A stretch of DNA of 64,000 bases from Pseudomonas hygromyciniae (lineage in GTDB: Bacteria; Pseudomonadota; Gammaproteobacteria; Pseudomonadales; Pseudomonadaceae), in NCBI RefSeq assembly GCF_016925675.1, contig NZ_CP070506.1:5973021-6037020 (forward strand). Direction: 5' to 3'. A program made the translations under genes and the position numbers. Numbering within the stretch: the stretch's first letter is position 1; each line of letters begins with the position of its first letter. The notes under the pieces were generated by a model, which had not been told where the DNA came from, did no database searches, and saw only the letters and a list, made by a program, of their open reading frames with translations. Shown here one piece after another: positions 25,398 through 34,473 of this stretch.

Positions 25398-26062
25398 TCC
25401 GCTGTAACGCCTTGCGCTGGGGCGCCCCAGGCCAACCGCTGACGCCGGCCATTGATATCGAACTGGGCAAAGGCAGCCTGACCGGTGTTATCGGCGCTAA
25501 CGGGTCGGGTAAAAGCAGTTTGTTGAAAGTCATCGCCGGCCTGCAAAAGCCCCTGGTCGGCAAGGTCACGCTGGATGTTCCACGGCGCGGCGGCCTGTCG
25601 TACCTGGCGCAGCAGCAACACCTGGACCGACAATTCCCCATCAGCCTGCAAGAGCTGGTAGCCGCCGGCCTATGGGGCGCAAAACACTCCCCGCAGCAAC
25701 GCAGCCAGCGCCTGCAAACGGCGTTGGAAGACTGGTGTCTCACCGGCCTTGAGCAGCGCCCCTTGATGGCCCTGTCCGGTGGCGAACTGCAACGCGCCCT
25801 TCTCGCCCGCCTCAGCCTGGCCCAAGCACCGGTGTTGTTGCTGGATGAACCCCATGCCGCACTGGATGAACAAGGCCAGGCACTGCTGTGGAAACATATC
25901 CACGCTTGGCATGCCGAAGGCCGCACCTTAGTAGTCGTCTGCCATGACTTGGCCGCTGTACGCCAACACCTGCCGCAGGCACTGCACATCCATAGCAGCG
26001 GCTGCGTGCTCGCACCCAGCACACAGCTGACCCTTCAGCAGCCGCAGATGCAGGTCGCCTGA
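25394..26062 (+). CDS. Zinc/manganese ABC transporter ATPase (ZnuC-like, second system)
   Basis: 222 residues starting at GTG overlapping the folE2 stop (GTGA). Walker A GANGSGKSS (about 34), Q-loop YLAQQQ, signature LSGGELQRALLARL, Walker B VLLLDEPHAALD and H-loop VVVCHD are all present. It energises the metal importer formed with the next two genes. Located inside the Zur island, it is likely a zinc importer induced in deficiency and additional to the main ZnuABC, which is not in this window. Confidence 0.9.
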   Translation: MIRCNALRWGAPGQPLTPAIDIELGKGSLTGVIGANGSGKSSLLKVIAGLQKPLVGKVTLDVPRRGGLSYLAQQQHLDRQFPISLQELVAAGLWGAKHSPQQRSQRLQTALEDWCLTGLEQRPLMALSGGELQRALLARLSLAQAPVLLLDEPHAALDEQGQALLWKHIHAWHAEGRTLVVVCHDLAAVRQHLPQALHIHSSGCVLAPSTQLTLQQPQMQVA

Positions 26063-26928
26063 TGCACCTCGCCGCCCAACTGTGGATGCCCTTCAACGAC
26101 TTCGTGTTTATGCGTCGCGCCCTGCTCGGTGGCCTGCTGCTGGCGTGTAGCACGGCGCCGCTGGGGGTGTTCCTGATCCTGCGGCGTATGAGCCTGATCG
26201 GCGATGCGGTGGCCCACGGCATCCTGCCGGGCGCCGCACTGGGCTTCTGGTTTGCCGGCCTGAGCCTGCCAGCACTGACCCTCGGAGGCCTCGGCGCCGG
26301 CTTGGGCATGGCCGGCCTCGCCGCGTGGATCACCCGTCGCACCGGCCTGCGCGAAGACGCCAGCCTGGCTGCGATTTACCCGATTTCCCTGGCCGCCGGT
26401 GTGCTGATCCTCGGCCTTGCCGGCAAGCGCCTGGACCTGCTGCACCTGCTGTTCGGCTCGGCGCTGGCGGTAGACGGCCCGACATTGACCGGCATGCTGT
26501 GGGTTTCCAGCTTCAGCCTGATCGCCATGGCACTGATCTACAGGTTGCTGGTGCTGGACACCCTCGACCCACTGTTTTTGCAAACCGTCAGCCGCCTTGG
26601 GCCTTTGGCCCACGGCGTGTTCTTGACCTTGGTAGTGCTGAATCTGGTGATTGGTTTCCAGGCCATCGGCGCCTTGATGGTGGTCGGTCTGATGATGTTG
26701 CCCGCGGCAGCGTCACGCTTCTGGAGCCGGCGGCTGCCGATGTTGATTGCCGTCTCGGCCGTGCTGGGATGCCTGTCGGTATGGCTCGGGCTGTTGCTGT
26801 CGTTCTACTACTCGCTGCCCAGCGGCCCGGCAATTGTGCTGGTAGCTGGCGGCTTGTACCTGCTGTCCGTGGTGTTGGGGCCGGTACATGGCTTGCTGCG
26901 CCGCCCGCCCTTGCTTACATCCCAATGA
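26062..26928 (+). CDS. Zinc/manganese ABC transporter permease (ZnuB-like)
   Basis: 288 residues with about eight hydrophobic helices of the ABC-3 family: an early FVFMRRALLGGLLLACS, the conserved GVFLILRRMSLIGDAVAHG, the central FGSALAVDGPTL and the late GFQAIGALMVVGLMMLPAA. It forms the inner-membrane channel of the importer. Its ATG overlaps the ATPase stop by one base, so the two are coupled. Confidence 0.92.
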   Translation: MHLAAQLWMPFNDFVFMRRALLGGLLLACSTAPLGVFLILRRMSLIGDAVAHGILPGAALGFWFAGLSLPALTLGGLGAGLGMAGLAAWITRRTGLREDASLAAIYPISLAAGVLILGLAGKRLDLLHLLFGSALAVDGPTLTGMLWVSSFSLIAMALIYRLLVLDTLDPLFLQTVSRLGPLAHGVFLTLVVLNLVIGFQAIGALMVVGLMMLPAAASRFWSRRLPMLIAVSAVLGCLSVWLGLLLSFYYSLPSGPAIVLVAGGLYLLSVVLGPVHGLLRRPPLLTSQ

Positions 26929-26939
26929 GGTGTTTTCCG

Positions 26940-27818
26940 ATGCGCGCTCTACTCGTGCTGTTCAGCGTCCTGCTACCGCTGTCGTTCGCAACCGCCCAGG
27001 ACAAGCTCCAGGTGGTCACCAGCTTCAGCATTCTCGCCGACATAACCCAGCAGGTCGGCGGGGAGCATATCCAGCTCAGCAATATGGTCGGCCCCGACGC
27101 CGATGCCCATACCTACGAGCCGTCCCCGGATGATGCCAAGGCGCTGCTCAAGGCCCGTGTCATCATCAAGAACGGCCTGGGCTTCGAGCCATGGCTGGAT
27201 CGCCTGATTACCAGTACCGAGACCCAGGCTACAGTGGTCAACGCCAGCAAAGGCGTGATCGCTCGCACGCTGGAGGAAGGCGGCGATAAGATCCCTGATC
27301 CCCATGCCTGGCATAACCTGGCCAACGCCGAAATCTACGTCAGCAACATCACCCAGGCACTGATCACCGCCGACCCGGCCAACAAGGCCGACTATCAACA
27401 CAACAGCCAGGCGTACCTGCAAAAAATCTACCGCCTGCTGGCCGAAGCCAAGGCCAAGTTTGCCGCGCTGCCTGCGGGCAATCGACGTATCGTCACCTCC
27501 CATGACGCCTTCGGCTACCTGGGCCAGGCCTACGGTATCGACTTCATGGCGCCCCAGGGTTTATCCACCGAGCGCGACCCATCGGCGGCCGAAGTCGCCG
27601 CGTTGATCACGCAGATCCGCCAGGCCCACGTCAAAGCGGTGTTTATGGAAAACATCAAGGACGCACGCCTGCTCAAGCAGATTGCCGAGGAAAGCGGCGC
27701 CCATATCGGCGGCACGTTGTACTCCGATGCACTGGCTGCCAACGGTCCGGCCAGCACGTTCACCGGATTGTTTGAATACAACCTCAACACTTTGTACGAC
27801 GCCTTGGGCACCCCATGA
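26940..27818 (+). CDS. Zinc ABC transporter periplasmic binding protein (ZnuA-like)
   Basis: 292 residues with a signal peptide (about 1-17, cleaved before QDKLQVV). Cluster A-I ligands are visible: His in DADAHTYEPSP, His in DPHAWHN, His in TSHDAFGYLG and Asp in LYSDAL. The His-rich loop typical of many ZnuA proteins is absent; only EEGGDKIPD occupies that place. It captures metal in the periplasm for the permease. GAGGTG nine bases ahead of the ATG at 26,940 sets the start; the frame is open far upstream only as a shadow of the permease gene. It overlaps hisI as ATGA. Confidence 0.92.
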   Translation: MRALLVLFSVLLPLSFATAQDKLQVVTSFSILADITQQVGGEHIQLSNMVGPDADAHTYEPSPDDAKALLKARVIIKNGLGFEPWLDRLITSTETQATVVNASKGVIARTLEEGGDKIPDPHAWHNLANAEIYVSNITQALITADPANKADYQHNSQAYLQKIYRLLAEAKAKFAALPAGNRRIVTSHDAFGYLGQAYGIDFMAPQGLSTERDPSAAEVAALITQIRQAHVKAVFMENIKDARLLKQIAEESGAHIGGTLYSDALAANGPASTFTGLFEYNLNTLYDALGTP

Positions 27819-28240
27819 CACTGTCGATGCTCGAGTTGGAAGCCGCGCCCATCGGCAGCCGCTTCCCCCTGGCCCAAGTCATGGATGCCTTGCCATGGAA
27901 CCGCGACGGCCTGATCGCGGCCATCGCCCAGCAACACCGCAGCGGCGAGGTTTTGATGCTGGCCTGGATGAACCGCCAGGCCCTCGACGAAACCCTCGCC
28001 AGCGGCCGCGTCTGCTACTGGTCACGCTCGCGCCAGCGATTGTGGCGCAAAGGCGAAAGCTCAGGACACATCCAACAGTTGATCGAAGCGCGCCTGGATT
28101 GCGATGGCGATGCCGTACTCCTGATCGTCGATCAACAAGGCCCGGCCTGCCACACGGGGCGCCCGACCTGCTTCTACAACGCGATTGAACACGACCAGGT
28201 GCATATCCTCACCGCGCCCCTCAAGGAGCCTGCAGCATGA
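27815..28240 (+). CDS. hisI: Phosphoribosyl-AMP cyclohydrolase paralogue
   Basis: 141 residues covering the whole HisI domain. The enzyme opens the purine ring in the third step of histidine synthesis. Mg ligands D95-C-D-x-D99 and the three zinc cysteines C96, C112 and C119 keep canonical spacing (16 and 7), so unlike DksA2 this paralogue has not lost its zinc site. It is in a Zur-type operon, suggesting a version with higher zinc affinity, a different metal preference, or a client of ZigA. It overlaps its neighbours on both sides by four bases. Confidence 0.9.
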   Translation: MTLSMLELEAAPIGSRFPLAQVMDALPWNRDGLIAAIAQQHRSGEVLMLAWMNRQALDETLASGRVCYWSRSRQRLWRKGESSGHIQQLIEARLDCDGDAVLLIVDQQGPACHTGRPTCFYNAIEHDQVHILTAPLKEPAA

Positions 28241-28797
28241 TCCGCAAAAACCCTTCCGGCGATCTGCCGATCATTGCCGAGTCGGCCTACGTCGATAAAA
28301 CCGCAATCATCTGCGGCAAAGTGATCATCGGCGAAAACGTATTTGTCGGCCCCTATGCGGTGATCCGCGCCGATGAAGTCGACACCACCGGCGACATGGA
28401 CCCGATCACCATCGGCGCCAATTCCAATATCCAGGACGGTGTGGTGATCCACTCCAAATCCGGCGCGGCGGTGACCATCGGCGAATTCACTTCCATTGCC
28501 CACCGCTCGATTGTCCACGGACCCTGCACTGTCGGCGACCGGGTGTTTATCGGCTTTAACAGCGTGCTGTTCAACTGCGTGGTCGGCGACGGCTGTGTAG
28601 TACGGCACAACTCGGTGGTCGATGGCCGTGATTTGCCCGCTGCTTTCTATGTGCCATCCACCACGCGCATTGGCCCCAACACCGACTTGTCGCAGTTCCC
28701 GCCAGTGAGCGTCAGCGCCTCGGAGTTTTCCGAAGACGTGGCGCGCACCAATGTCGACCTGGTGCGCGGCTATAAAGCCCTGCAAAACGAGTTCTGA
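28237..28797 (+). CDS. Gamma-carbonic anhydrase-like hexapeptide protein
   Basis: 186 residues of left-handed beta-helix repeats (I-I-C-G-K-V-I-I-G-E-N-V pattern) with the three metal histidines of gamma-class carbonic anhydrases visible at H72, H89 and H94. It would hydrate CO2, possibly with iron or cobalt instead of zinc, replacing a zinc-dependent beta-class enzyme during starvation. It sits between hisI and the dihydroorotase in the Zur operon (4-bp overlap upstream, 2-bp gap downstream). Confidence 0.88.
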   Translation: MIRKNPSGDLPIIAESAYVDKTAIICGKVIIGENVFVGPYAVIRADEVDTTGDMDPITIGANSNIQDGVVIHSKSGAAVTIGEFTSIAHRSIVHGPCTVGDRVFIGFNSVLFNCVVGDGCVVRHNSVVDGRDLPAAFYVPSTTRIGPNTDLSQFPPVSVSASEFSEDVARTNVDLVRGYKALQNEF

Positions 28798-28799
28798 AC

Positions 28800-30137
28800 A
28801 TGAGCCGCTTGCTGATCCGTAACGCCCGCCTGGTAAATGAAGGCCGAGAATTCGACGCCGACTTGCTGGTCGCCAACGGCCGTATCGAGAAAATCGCCAG
28901 CAGTATCCAGGGGCAAACGGCCGACATCGAGATCGATGCCCAAGGCCAATGGCTGCTGCCGGGCATGATCGACGACCAAGTGCACTTTCGCGAACCCGGC
29001 GCCCCGGACAAAGGCAGTTTCTACAGCGAGTCCCGCGCGGCGGTGGCCGGCGGCATCACCAGTTTCATGGACATGCCCAACACCCAGCCCGCAACCCTGA
29101 CCCTGGAAGCACTGGCAGACAAGAAACGCCGCGCGGCGCTGCACTCGGTAGCCAACTATGGGTTTCACTTTGGCGTGAGCAACGACAACCTCGACACCGT
29201 GGCGGCCCTCGATCCCCGGCAGGTCGCCGGGGTCAAGGTATTCATGGGTGCCTCCACCGGCAATATGCTGGTGGATGATCCAAGGATTCTGGAGCGTTTG
29301 TTTGCCGAGGTACCGACGATTCTATTGGCACACTGCGAGCACACGCCCAGCATCCAGGCCAACGAACAACGGCTGCGCGATCGCTTCGGCGAGAATATCC
29401 CCGCGGTGGCCCACCCGCTGATTCGCGACGCCCAAGCGTGCTATCGCTCCTCATCCCTGGCCGTGGAACTGGCGCGCCGCCACAACACGCGTCTGCATGT
29501 GCTGCACCTGACCAGTGCCCGGGAACTGTCGTTATTCGAAGACAAACCGCTGGTAGAAAAACGCATCACCGCCGAAGTGTGCCTGCATCACCTGCTGTTC
29601 GATGACAGCGACTACGCGCGCCTCGGTCACCAGATCAAATGCAACCCGGCGATCAAGACCCGCGCCGACCGCAATGCCCTGCGCCTGGCGTTACTCAGTA
29701 ATCGGCTGGATGTGATCGGCACCGACCACGCGCCGCATACCTGGGAGCAAAAACAGCGGCCATACCCTGAGGCGCCGGCAGGGCTGCCCCTGGTGCAACA
29801 TGCGCTGCCCGCATTGCTGGAATTGGTGGCTGACGGTCTGCTGCCATTAACTGTGCTGGTGGCGAAAACCAGCCATCGCGTGGCTGACCTGTTTGCCATT
29901 CCCGACCGGGGTTATCTGCGCGAGGGCTACTGGGCCGACCTGGTGCTGATCAAACCCGAGCCAGAAGGCAAGCCGGTAAGCAGCCAGCCGATCCTCGCCC
30001 GTTGCGGCTGGACACCGTTTGCCGAGCGCAGCTTTCGCCACAGTGTGAGTACCACGTTGGTGTCAGGGCATTTGGCTTGGCATGACGGTCAGGTGATCAA
30101 CAGTTGCCAGGGGTTGCCCCTGCACTTTTTGCGCTGA
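28800..30137 (+). CDS. Dihydroorotase paralogue (PyrC2/PyrQ type)
   Basis: 445 residues, amidohydrolase superfamily. It forms dihydroorotate in pyrimidine synthesis. The first metal motif reads DDQVHFREPG: the usual HxH is Q60-V-H62, so one histidine ligand is missing, while Lys146 (GVKVFMGAS), His in CEHT, His in VLHLTSA and Asp in GTDHAPH are retained. The Q variant occurs in a whole subclass of dihydroorotases. As the last gene of the Zur operon it is likely a low-zinc backup for the housekeeping enzyme. Confidence 0.9.
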   Translation: MSRLLIRNARLVNEGREFDADLLVANGRIEKIASSIQGQTADIEIDAQGQWLLPGMIDDQVHFREPGAPDKGSFYSESRAAVAGGITSFMDMPNTQPATLTLEALADKKRRAALHSVANYGFHFGVSNDNLDTVAALDPRQVAGVKVFMGASTGNMLVDDPRILERLFAEVPTILLAHCEHTPSIQANEQRLRDRFGENIPAVAHPLIRDAQACYRSSSLAVELARRHNTRLHVLHLTSARELSLFEDKPLVEKRITAEVCLHHLLFDDSDYARLGHQIKCNPAIKTRADRNALRLALLSNRLDVIGTDHAPHTWEQKQRPYPEAPAGLPLVQHALPALLELVADGLLPLTVLVAKTSHRVADLFAIPDRGYLREGYWADLVLIKPEPEGKPVSSQPILARCGWTPFAERSFRHSVSTTLVSGHLAWHDGQVINSCQGLPLHFLR

Positions 30138-30145
30138 CCAAATGT

Positions 30146-30171
30146 GTAGGAGCCGGCTTGCCGGCTCCTAC
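30146..30171. terminator. REP-like hairpin at the end of the zinc operon
   Basis: GTAGGAGCCGG-CTTG-CCGGCTCCTAC is a perfect 11-bp stem between the dihydroorotase stop and a convergent gene. No T run follows on either strand, so it may be an mRNA-stabilising REP hairpin rather than an intrinsic terminator. Confidence 0.6.
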
Positions 30172-30180
30172 AGGGGGGCT

Positions 30181-30702
30181 TCAGGCGCGCGGTTTTACCG
30201 TGCCGCAGTCGCTGCCCAACCATTGGGCCTGAGTATCGAGGCTGCCGTTCTGCTGGATACCGGTAGCGTTGAAGGTGCCGTTGACTGAGGTGGTGAATGC
30301 CTTCTGGCTCTGGAAGGTGGCCACGCCAGTGCCTTGGGCTTTCGGGCAACTGAAACGGAATTTCCACTGGTTGCCAGTCTTGTCGGTCACCTCTTGCTTG
30401 CAACCCGATTGCGGGTCGGTCAGCGGGATGGCGTCGGAGGCCACCTGGGCCGGCGTCAGGCACACCTGCACGCCCTTGCCAGCCATGGTAATGCCTTGTT
30501 TTTCCAGCATGGCGCGCTGTTCCGGGGTCATCTGTTGCTTCAGTTGACCGAGGATCAACGACAAATCCGGCAGGTTCTGGTTATCGACTTTCATATTACT
30601 GGTGGTCAGTTCCCACAAGCCCGGCGCCAACATCTGCGCCTGCGCCGCCACCGGCAGCGTCAAACCAACAACCATGGCCAAACCAAGCAGACGAGCATTC
30701 AT
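30181..30702 (-). CDS. DUF3617 periplasmic protein
   Basis: 173 residues with a signal peptide (1-22, cleaved after AQA) and the DUF3617 opening PGLWELTTS. Four cysteines occur in the mature part (VQVCLTP, SGCKQE, FSCPKA, SDCGTV), consistent with two disulfides in the periplasm. Members are widespread secreted proteins without known role. It is a single gene convergent with the zinc operon. Confidence 0.85.
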   Translation of the reverse strand: MNARLLGLAMVVGLTLPVAAQAQMLAPGLWELTTSNMKVDNQNLPDLSLILGQLKQQMTPEQRAMLEKQGITMAGKGVQVCLTPAQVASDAIPLTDPQSGCKQEVTDKTGNQWKFRFSCPKAQGTGVATFQSQKAFTTSVNGTFNATGIQQNGSLDTQAQWLGSDCGTVKPRA

Positions 30703-30823
30703 CGGGTAACTCCTGGGTAATTGTCGGCGTTAGACGTCGCAAAGCGGTCGGCGTTGCACGCTCAATAAAATAGCGACAATCGCTGCCGAACATGGTCTGT
30801 TACGCATTGGATTGTCAGGAGTC

Positions 30824-32272
30824 ATGTTGTCCATGGATTTCTTCGGCCCGCACTTGCTCGGCTACTTCATCGCCACCCTGCATTTTCTCGGCTCCCTCGC
30901 GGCCCTGCACGCGGTGCTGACCGTTCGCACCGCCCAAGGCTCGATTGCCTGGGCGCTGTCGCTGATGTTCATGCCTTACCTGACGCTGATCCCATACCTG
31001 ATCTTTGGCCGCAGCAGCTTCGATGCCTACATCCAGGCCCGTCGCCAGGCCAACCAGGAAATGCACAAGGCAATCACCGAGCTCAACTGGCGCCCCTGGG
31101 TCGAAGAAGCCCTGGCCGCGCGCAACTCCCATGCCTATGCCTCCCTGCGCGCCATGCCCAAGCTGGGACGCATGCCGTGCCTGGCCAACAACCAAGTGCA
31201 GTTACTGGTCAATGGCGATGCAACCTTCAACGCCATCTTCGACGCCATCCGCGCCGCCAAGACGGCCGTACTGGTGCAGTTCTTCATCATTCATGACGAT
31301 GAACTCGGGCGCCGGTTGCATGACCTGCTCAAGGCCAAGGCCGCCGAAGGCGTGGCCATCTACGTGCTGTATGACCGTATCGGCAGCCACTCCCTGCCCC
31401 ACCGCTATGTGCAATCGCTGCGCGACGCCGGGGTGCAGATCAAGGCGTTTGCCACCCGCAGCGGCTGGCTCAATCGCTTCCAGGTGAATTTCCGCAACCA
31501 TCGTAAAATTGTCGTGGTCGATGGCCTGACCGGTTTTGTCGGCGGGCATAACGTCGGCGATGAATACTTGGGTAAGAAACCCCCGCTCGCCCCCTGGCGC
31601 GACACCCATGTGCAAGTCAGCGGCCCGGTGGTGGCCTGCCTGCAGGAGTCGTTTGCCGAAGACTGGTTCTGGGCCGCGCGCGAGCTGCCACCACTGATCC
31701 TGCCCGACACCTATGCCGATGACGGCGTACTCTGCCAATTGCTGGCCAGCGGCCCGGCGGACCCGTATGAAACCTGCTCGCTGTTTTTCGTTGAAGCCAT
31801 TCATGCGGCGACTGAGCGGGTGTGGATCACCAGCCCGTATTTCATCCCCGACGAAGCGGTATTTGCGGCGCTGCGCCTGGCAGTGTTACGTGGCGTGGAC
31901 GTGCGCCTGCTGCTGCCGTCACGCCCCGACCACCGTATTGTCTACGCCGCATCCAGCCTGTACGCGATTGAAGCGGTCCGCGCCGGGGTCCGGGTGTTCC
32001 GCTACAAGCCGGGTTTTTTGCATCAGAAAGTGGTGCTGGTAGACGGCGAAATCAGTGCCATCGGCAGTGCGAACCTGGATAACCGTTCGTTCCGCCTCAA
32101 CTTTGAAGTGATGTTGTTGACGGTCGATGCAGCCTTCGCCAGCGAAGTGGAACACATGCTGCTGGACGACTTTGCCCAGGCCCACGAAACCAGCCAGGAA
32201 GAAAGCCAGCAGACCCGCCGCCTGCAGCAATTGGGCATGCGGGTGGCGCGGCTGATTTCCCCGATCCTTTAG
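30824..32272 (+). CDS. cls: Cardiolipin synthase
   Basis: 482 residues: two N-terminal transmembrane helices (about 5-25 and 38-58) and two phospholipase-D HKD motifs, HRKIVVVD (His about 226) and HQKVVLVD (His about 400). It condenses two phosphatidylglycerols into cardiolipin at the inner membrane. Start: ATG 30,824 preceded by AGGAG; a TTG four codons upstream is less likely. It is convergent with the cfaB-type gene; the same two genes are adjacent in P. putida, forming a membrane-lipid neighbourhood with the operon at 35.8-41.5 kb. Confidence 0.93.
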   Translation: MLSMDFFGPHLLGYFIATLHFLGSLAALHAVLTVRTAQGSIAWALSLMFMPYLTLIPYLIFGRSSFDAYIQARRQANQEMHKAITELNWRPWVEEALAARNSHAYASLRAMPKLGRMPCLANNQVQLLVNGDATFNAIFDAIRAAKTAVLVQFFIIHDDELGRRLHDLLKAKAAEGVAIYVLYDRIGSHSLPHRYVQSLRDAGVQIKAFATRSGWLNRFQVNFRNHRKIVVVDGLTGFVGGHNVGDEYLGKKPPLAPWRDTHVQVSGPVVACLQESFAEDWFWAARELPPLILPDTYADDGVLCQLLASGPADPYETCSLFFVEAIHAATERVWITSPYFIPDEAVFAALRLAVLRGVDVRLLLPSRPDHRIVYAASSLYAIEAVRAGVRVFRYKPGFLHQKVVLVDGEISAIGSANLDNRSFRLNFEVMLLTVDAAFASEVEHMLLDDFAQAHETSQEESQQTRRLQQLGMRVARLISPIL

Positions 32273-32288
32273 CCAACACCAAACCAAA

Positions 32289-32394
32289 TGTGGGAGCTGG
32301 CTTGCCCGCGATGCAGACTCCGCGTTCTTTCAGTTAACGCGCGCTGATGCAATCGCAGGCAAGCCAGCTCCCACACAAGCTCAGCTCCCACATT
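32289..32394. repeat. REPIN plus an extra half REP
   Basis: TGTGGGAGCTGGCTTGCCCG and its complement (ending 32,375) enclose about 50 bp; a third partial copy, CAGCTCCCACA, follows to 32,394. It separates convergent cls and cfaB. Confidence 0.85.
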
Positions 32395-32419
32395 TAGTCT
32401 TTCAGAGGGGGCAACAGTC

Positions 32420-33604
32420 TCAGCGGTACAGATCCTCCCGCGTCCACGGCAACTCATGACTGCCATCGACATGGGGTTTGACCGCCAGGATCTGGTGCAG
32501 GTTGATCCAGCCCCGCGCAAACGCATACGCGCAACCTGCCAGGTACAGGCGCCAGATGCGCAATGCTTGGGCCGGAACCATTTTCGCCGCCGCCTCCAGG
32601 TTGTCTTCCAGGCGCTCGCTCCAGTGATCCAGGGTGCGCGCGTAATGCAGGCGCAGGCTTTCCACGTCGACCACTTCCAGGCCGACTTCGCTGATTTCGG
32701 CGCTGATCATCACCAGGTGCGGCAACTCGCCATTGGGGAACACGTAACGCTCGATAAAATCCCCCGCGCCACGCCCCACCGGGCGGCCATCGGTATGTTT
32801 GGCGGTGATGCCATGGTTGAGCACCAGGCCACCTTCGCGCACGGCGCCGAACAGGGTCTGGCAGTACTGCGCCAGGTTGGCGTGGCCGACGTGTTCGAAC
32901 ATGCCGACGCTGACCACTTTGTCGAACCGCCCGTCCTGGGGCAGGTCGCGGTAGTCGAGCAACGCCAACTCCACCTGATCCTCCAGGCCCTCGGCGAGCA
33001 CCCGCTCCCTGGCCAATTCCAGTTGCTCCTTGCTCAGGGTGATACCGAACACCTTGACCCCGAACTCACGCGCCGCGTAACGCGCCAGCCCACCCCAGCC
33101 GCAACCGACATCCAGCAGGTACTCCCCAGGCTGCAGGCGTAGCTTGCGGCACAGGTGGCGGAATTTGTCTTGTTGGGCCTGGTCGAGGGATTCACTGCCG
33201 GTCTCGAAGTAACCGCAGGAATAGGCCATGTCACGGTCCAGCCACAGCTGGTAGAACTCGTTCGACAGGTCGTAGTGGTAGGAAATCGCGGCGGCATCCG
33301 TAGCCTTGTCGTGGATAGAGCGCACCGGTCCGGCATGCTCATCGTCCTCGACCAGGGCGTGGCTCAATTCGTCACACACCCGGATTACATCGCTGATGGA
33401 GCCTTCCAGCTCCAGTTTGCCTTCGACGAAGGCAGCGCCCAGGGAATCGAGCGTGGGATGGGTCAGTTGCGTCACCATCACCGGGTCCTTGACCACAATC
33501 GTGACGCTGGGCTCCGGGCCCAGGTTGAACTCATGGCCATCCCAGAGTCGCAGACGCAGCGGTAGCTGAAGATTCTGTAAGGCCGGTGGAAGTTGCGCGA
33601 GCAT
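32420..33604 (-). CDS. cfaB: Cyclopropane-fatty-acyl-phospholipid synthase
   Basis: 394 residues. The C-terminal two thirds is a class-I SAM methyltransferase with motif I LLDVGCGWGGLARYAA (about 172) and the CFA hallmarks HYDLSNEFYQLWLD, MAYSCGYF, MFEHVGHAN and FIERYVFPNGELP. It transfers a methylene from SAM to cis double bonds of membrane phospholipids. The P. putida equivalent at this locus is stationary-phase induced; no promoter was assigned here. Confidence 0.9.
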   Translation of the reverse strand: MLAQLPPALQNLQLPLRLRLWDGHEFNLGPEPSVTIVVKDPVMVTQLTHPTLDSLGAAFVEGKLELEGSISDVIRVCDELSHALVEDDEHAGPVRSIHDKATDAAAISYHYDLSNEFYQLWLDRDMAYSCGYFETGSESLDQAQQDKFRHLCRKLRLQPGEYLLDVGCGWGGLARYAAREFGVKVFGITLSKEQLELARERVLAEGLEDQVELALLDYRDLPQDGRFDKVVSVGMFEHVGHANLAQYCQTLFGAVREGGLVLNHGITAKHTDGRPVGRGAGDFIERYVFPNGELPHLVMISAEISEVGLEVVDVESLRLHYARTLDHWSERLEDNLEAAAKMVPAQALRIWRLYLAGCAYAFARGWINLHQILAVKPHVDGSHELPWTREDLYR

Positions 33605-33690
33605 GAGTAGTCCCCCCTTGTTTCAGACGTCTGAAATGAGGGTAGACCATCCACAAAAAAGTAGCTGGCTATCGATTTAATAGCCGCCTT

Positions 33691-34473
33691 CTATGGTGCC
33701 CGACGTTGCAGCAAACCGTCTTGAACCCACTGTTTCAACCACGTGACAGCTTGCAGCGGCGCGCCCTCTTGGTAAGTGACTGCCAATTCGGCGCACAGTT
33801 CTGAAAAAGTCCATCCCTGGTCGGCCATCCCGGCCAACGCGTACGCCTCGGCAGGCTCCAGGCTGCGGTAGCGACAGACCTGCTGGTCACGCCAGATCAG
33901 GCATACCTCGGCCTGCTGCAACGCCAGGCTGCCGGGAAACGCAGCCTGCGCCTTGACCGCACGCCAGATCTGCAGACTGTTGAAGCGGCACAATACCTGC
34001 TGCACCGCCGGTCCCCACTCGACCTGCAACAACGGCCAGGCCTCGGGTGCCAGCCGAGCCATGTCTTCCAGGACCAGGGGCTGGCCCGCAGGTGCATCAA
34101 ACGCCAGGGTAAAAGCCCATTCCAGGCGCGCCAGCTCGGCCAACGGTGCACTTTGCTCGGCGACCAGATACTCGCCGATAAAACCTTCAAACCGCTGCCC
34201 CAGCCAGCGCAAGCTGAAATGCGCCGAGGGATAACGCTGTACATAAGCAGCCACCAGCCCGGCAAATTCATCATCCCCCAGCCAATGCCACACGGCCGGG
34301 AAATCCCCCTGCATCACTTCCAGCAAACGGGCCCGATAGGCGTTGTGGTAGATCGCAAGGCCAGTGTCGATGTCCAGTGTCGGGCCACCAATCAAGGTGC
34401 TGGCAAAACCGCTGTCGTCGGCGTCTGCCAATAGATGCCGTTCAAACGCCAGTTGCCAATCGATCAGGCGCAT
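33691..34473 (-). CDS. DUF2063 partner protein of a bufferin/MNIO system (BufC/HvfC-like)
   Basis: 260 residues. The N-terminal domain has the DUF2063 pattern (LAIYHNAYRARLLEVMQGDFPAVWHWLGDDEF, split here as YHNAYRARLLEV and FPAVWHWLG), once called DNA-binding but now known as the partner of DUF692 maturases, thought to bind the precursor peptide. The C-terminal part (about 185-255) is a winged-helix-like module. It overlaps the maturase gene by ten bases, so the two are coupled. Confidence 0.85.
   Translation of the reverse strand: MRLIDWQLAFERHLLADADDSGFASTLIGGPTLDIDTGLAIYHNAYRARLLEVMQGDFPAVWHWLGDDEFAGLVAAYVQRYPSAHFSLRWLGQRFEGFIGEYLVAEQSAPLAELARLEWAFTLAFDAPAGQPLVLEDMARLAPEAWPLLQVEWGPAVQQVLCRFNSLQIWRAVKAQAAFPGSLALQQAEVCLIWRDQQVCRYRSLEPAEAYALAGMADQGWTFSELCAELAVTYQEGAPLQAVTWLKQWVQDGLLQRRAP

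Noticed and set aside
26325..26939. Upstream in-frame extension of the ZnuA-like gene
   Set aside because: It overlaps the permease gene in another frame, and the signal peptide plus GAGGTG site place the start at 26,940.
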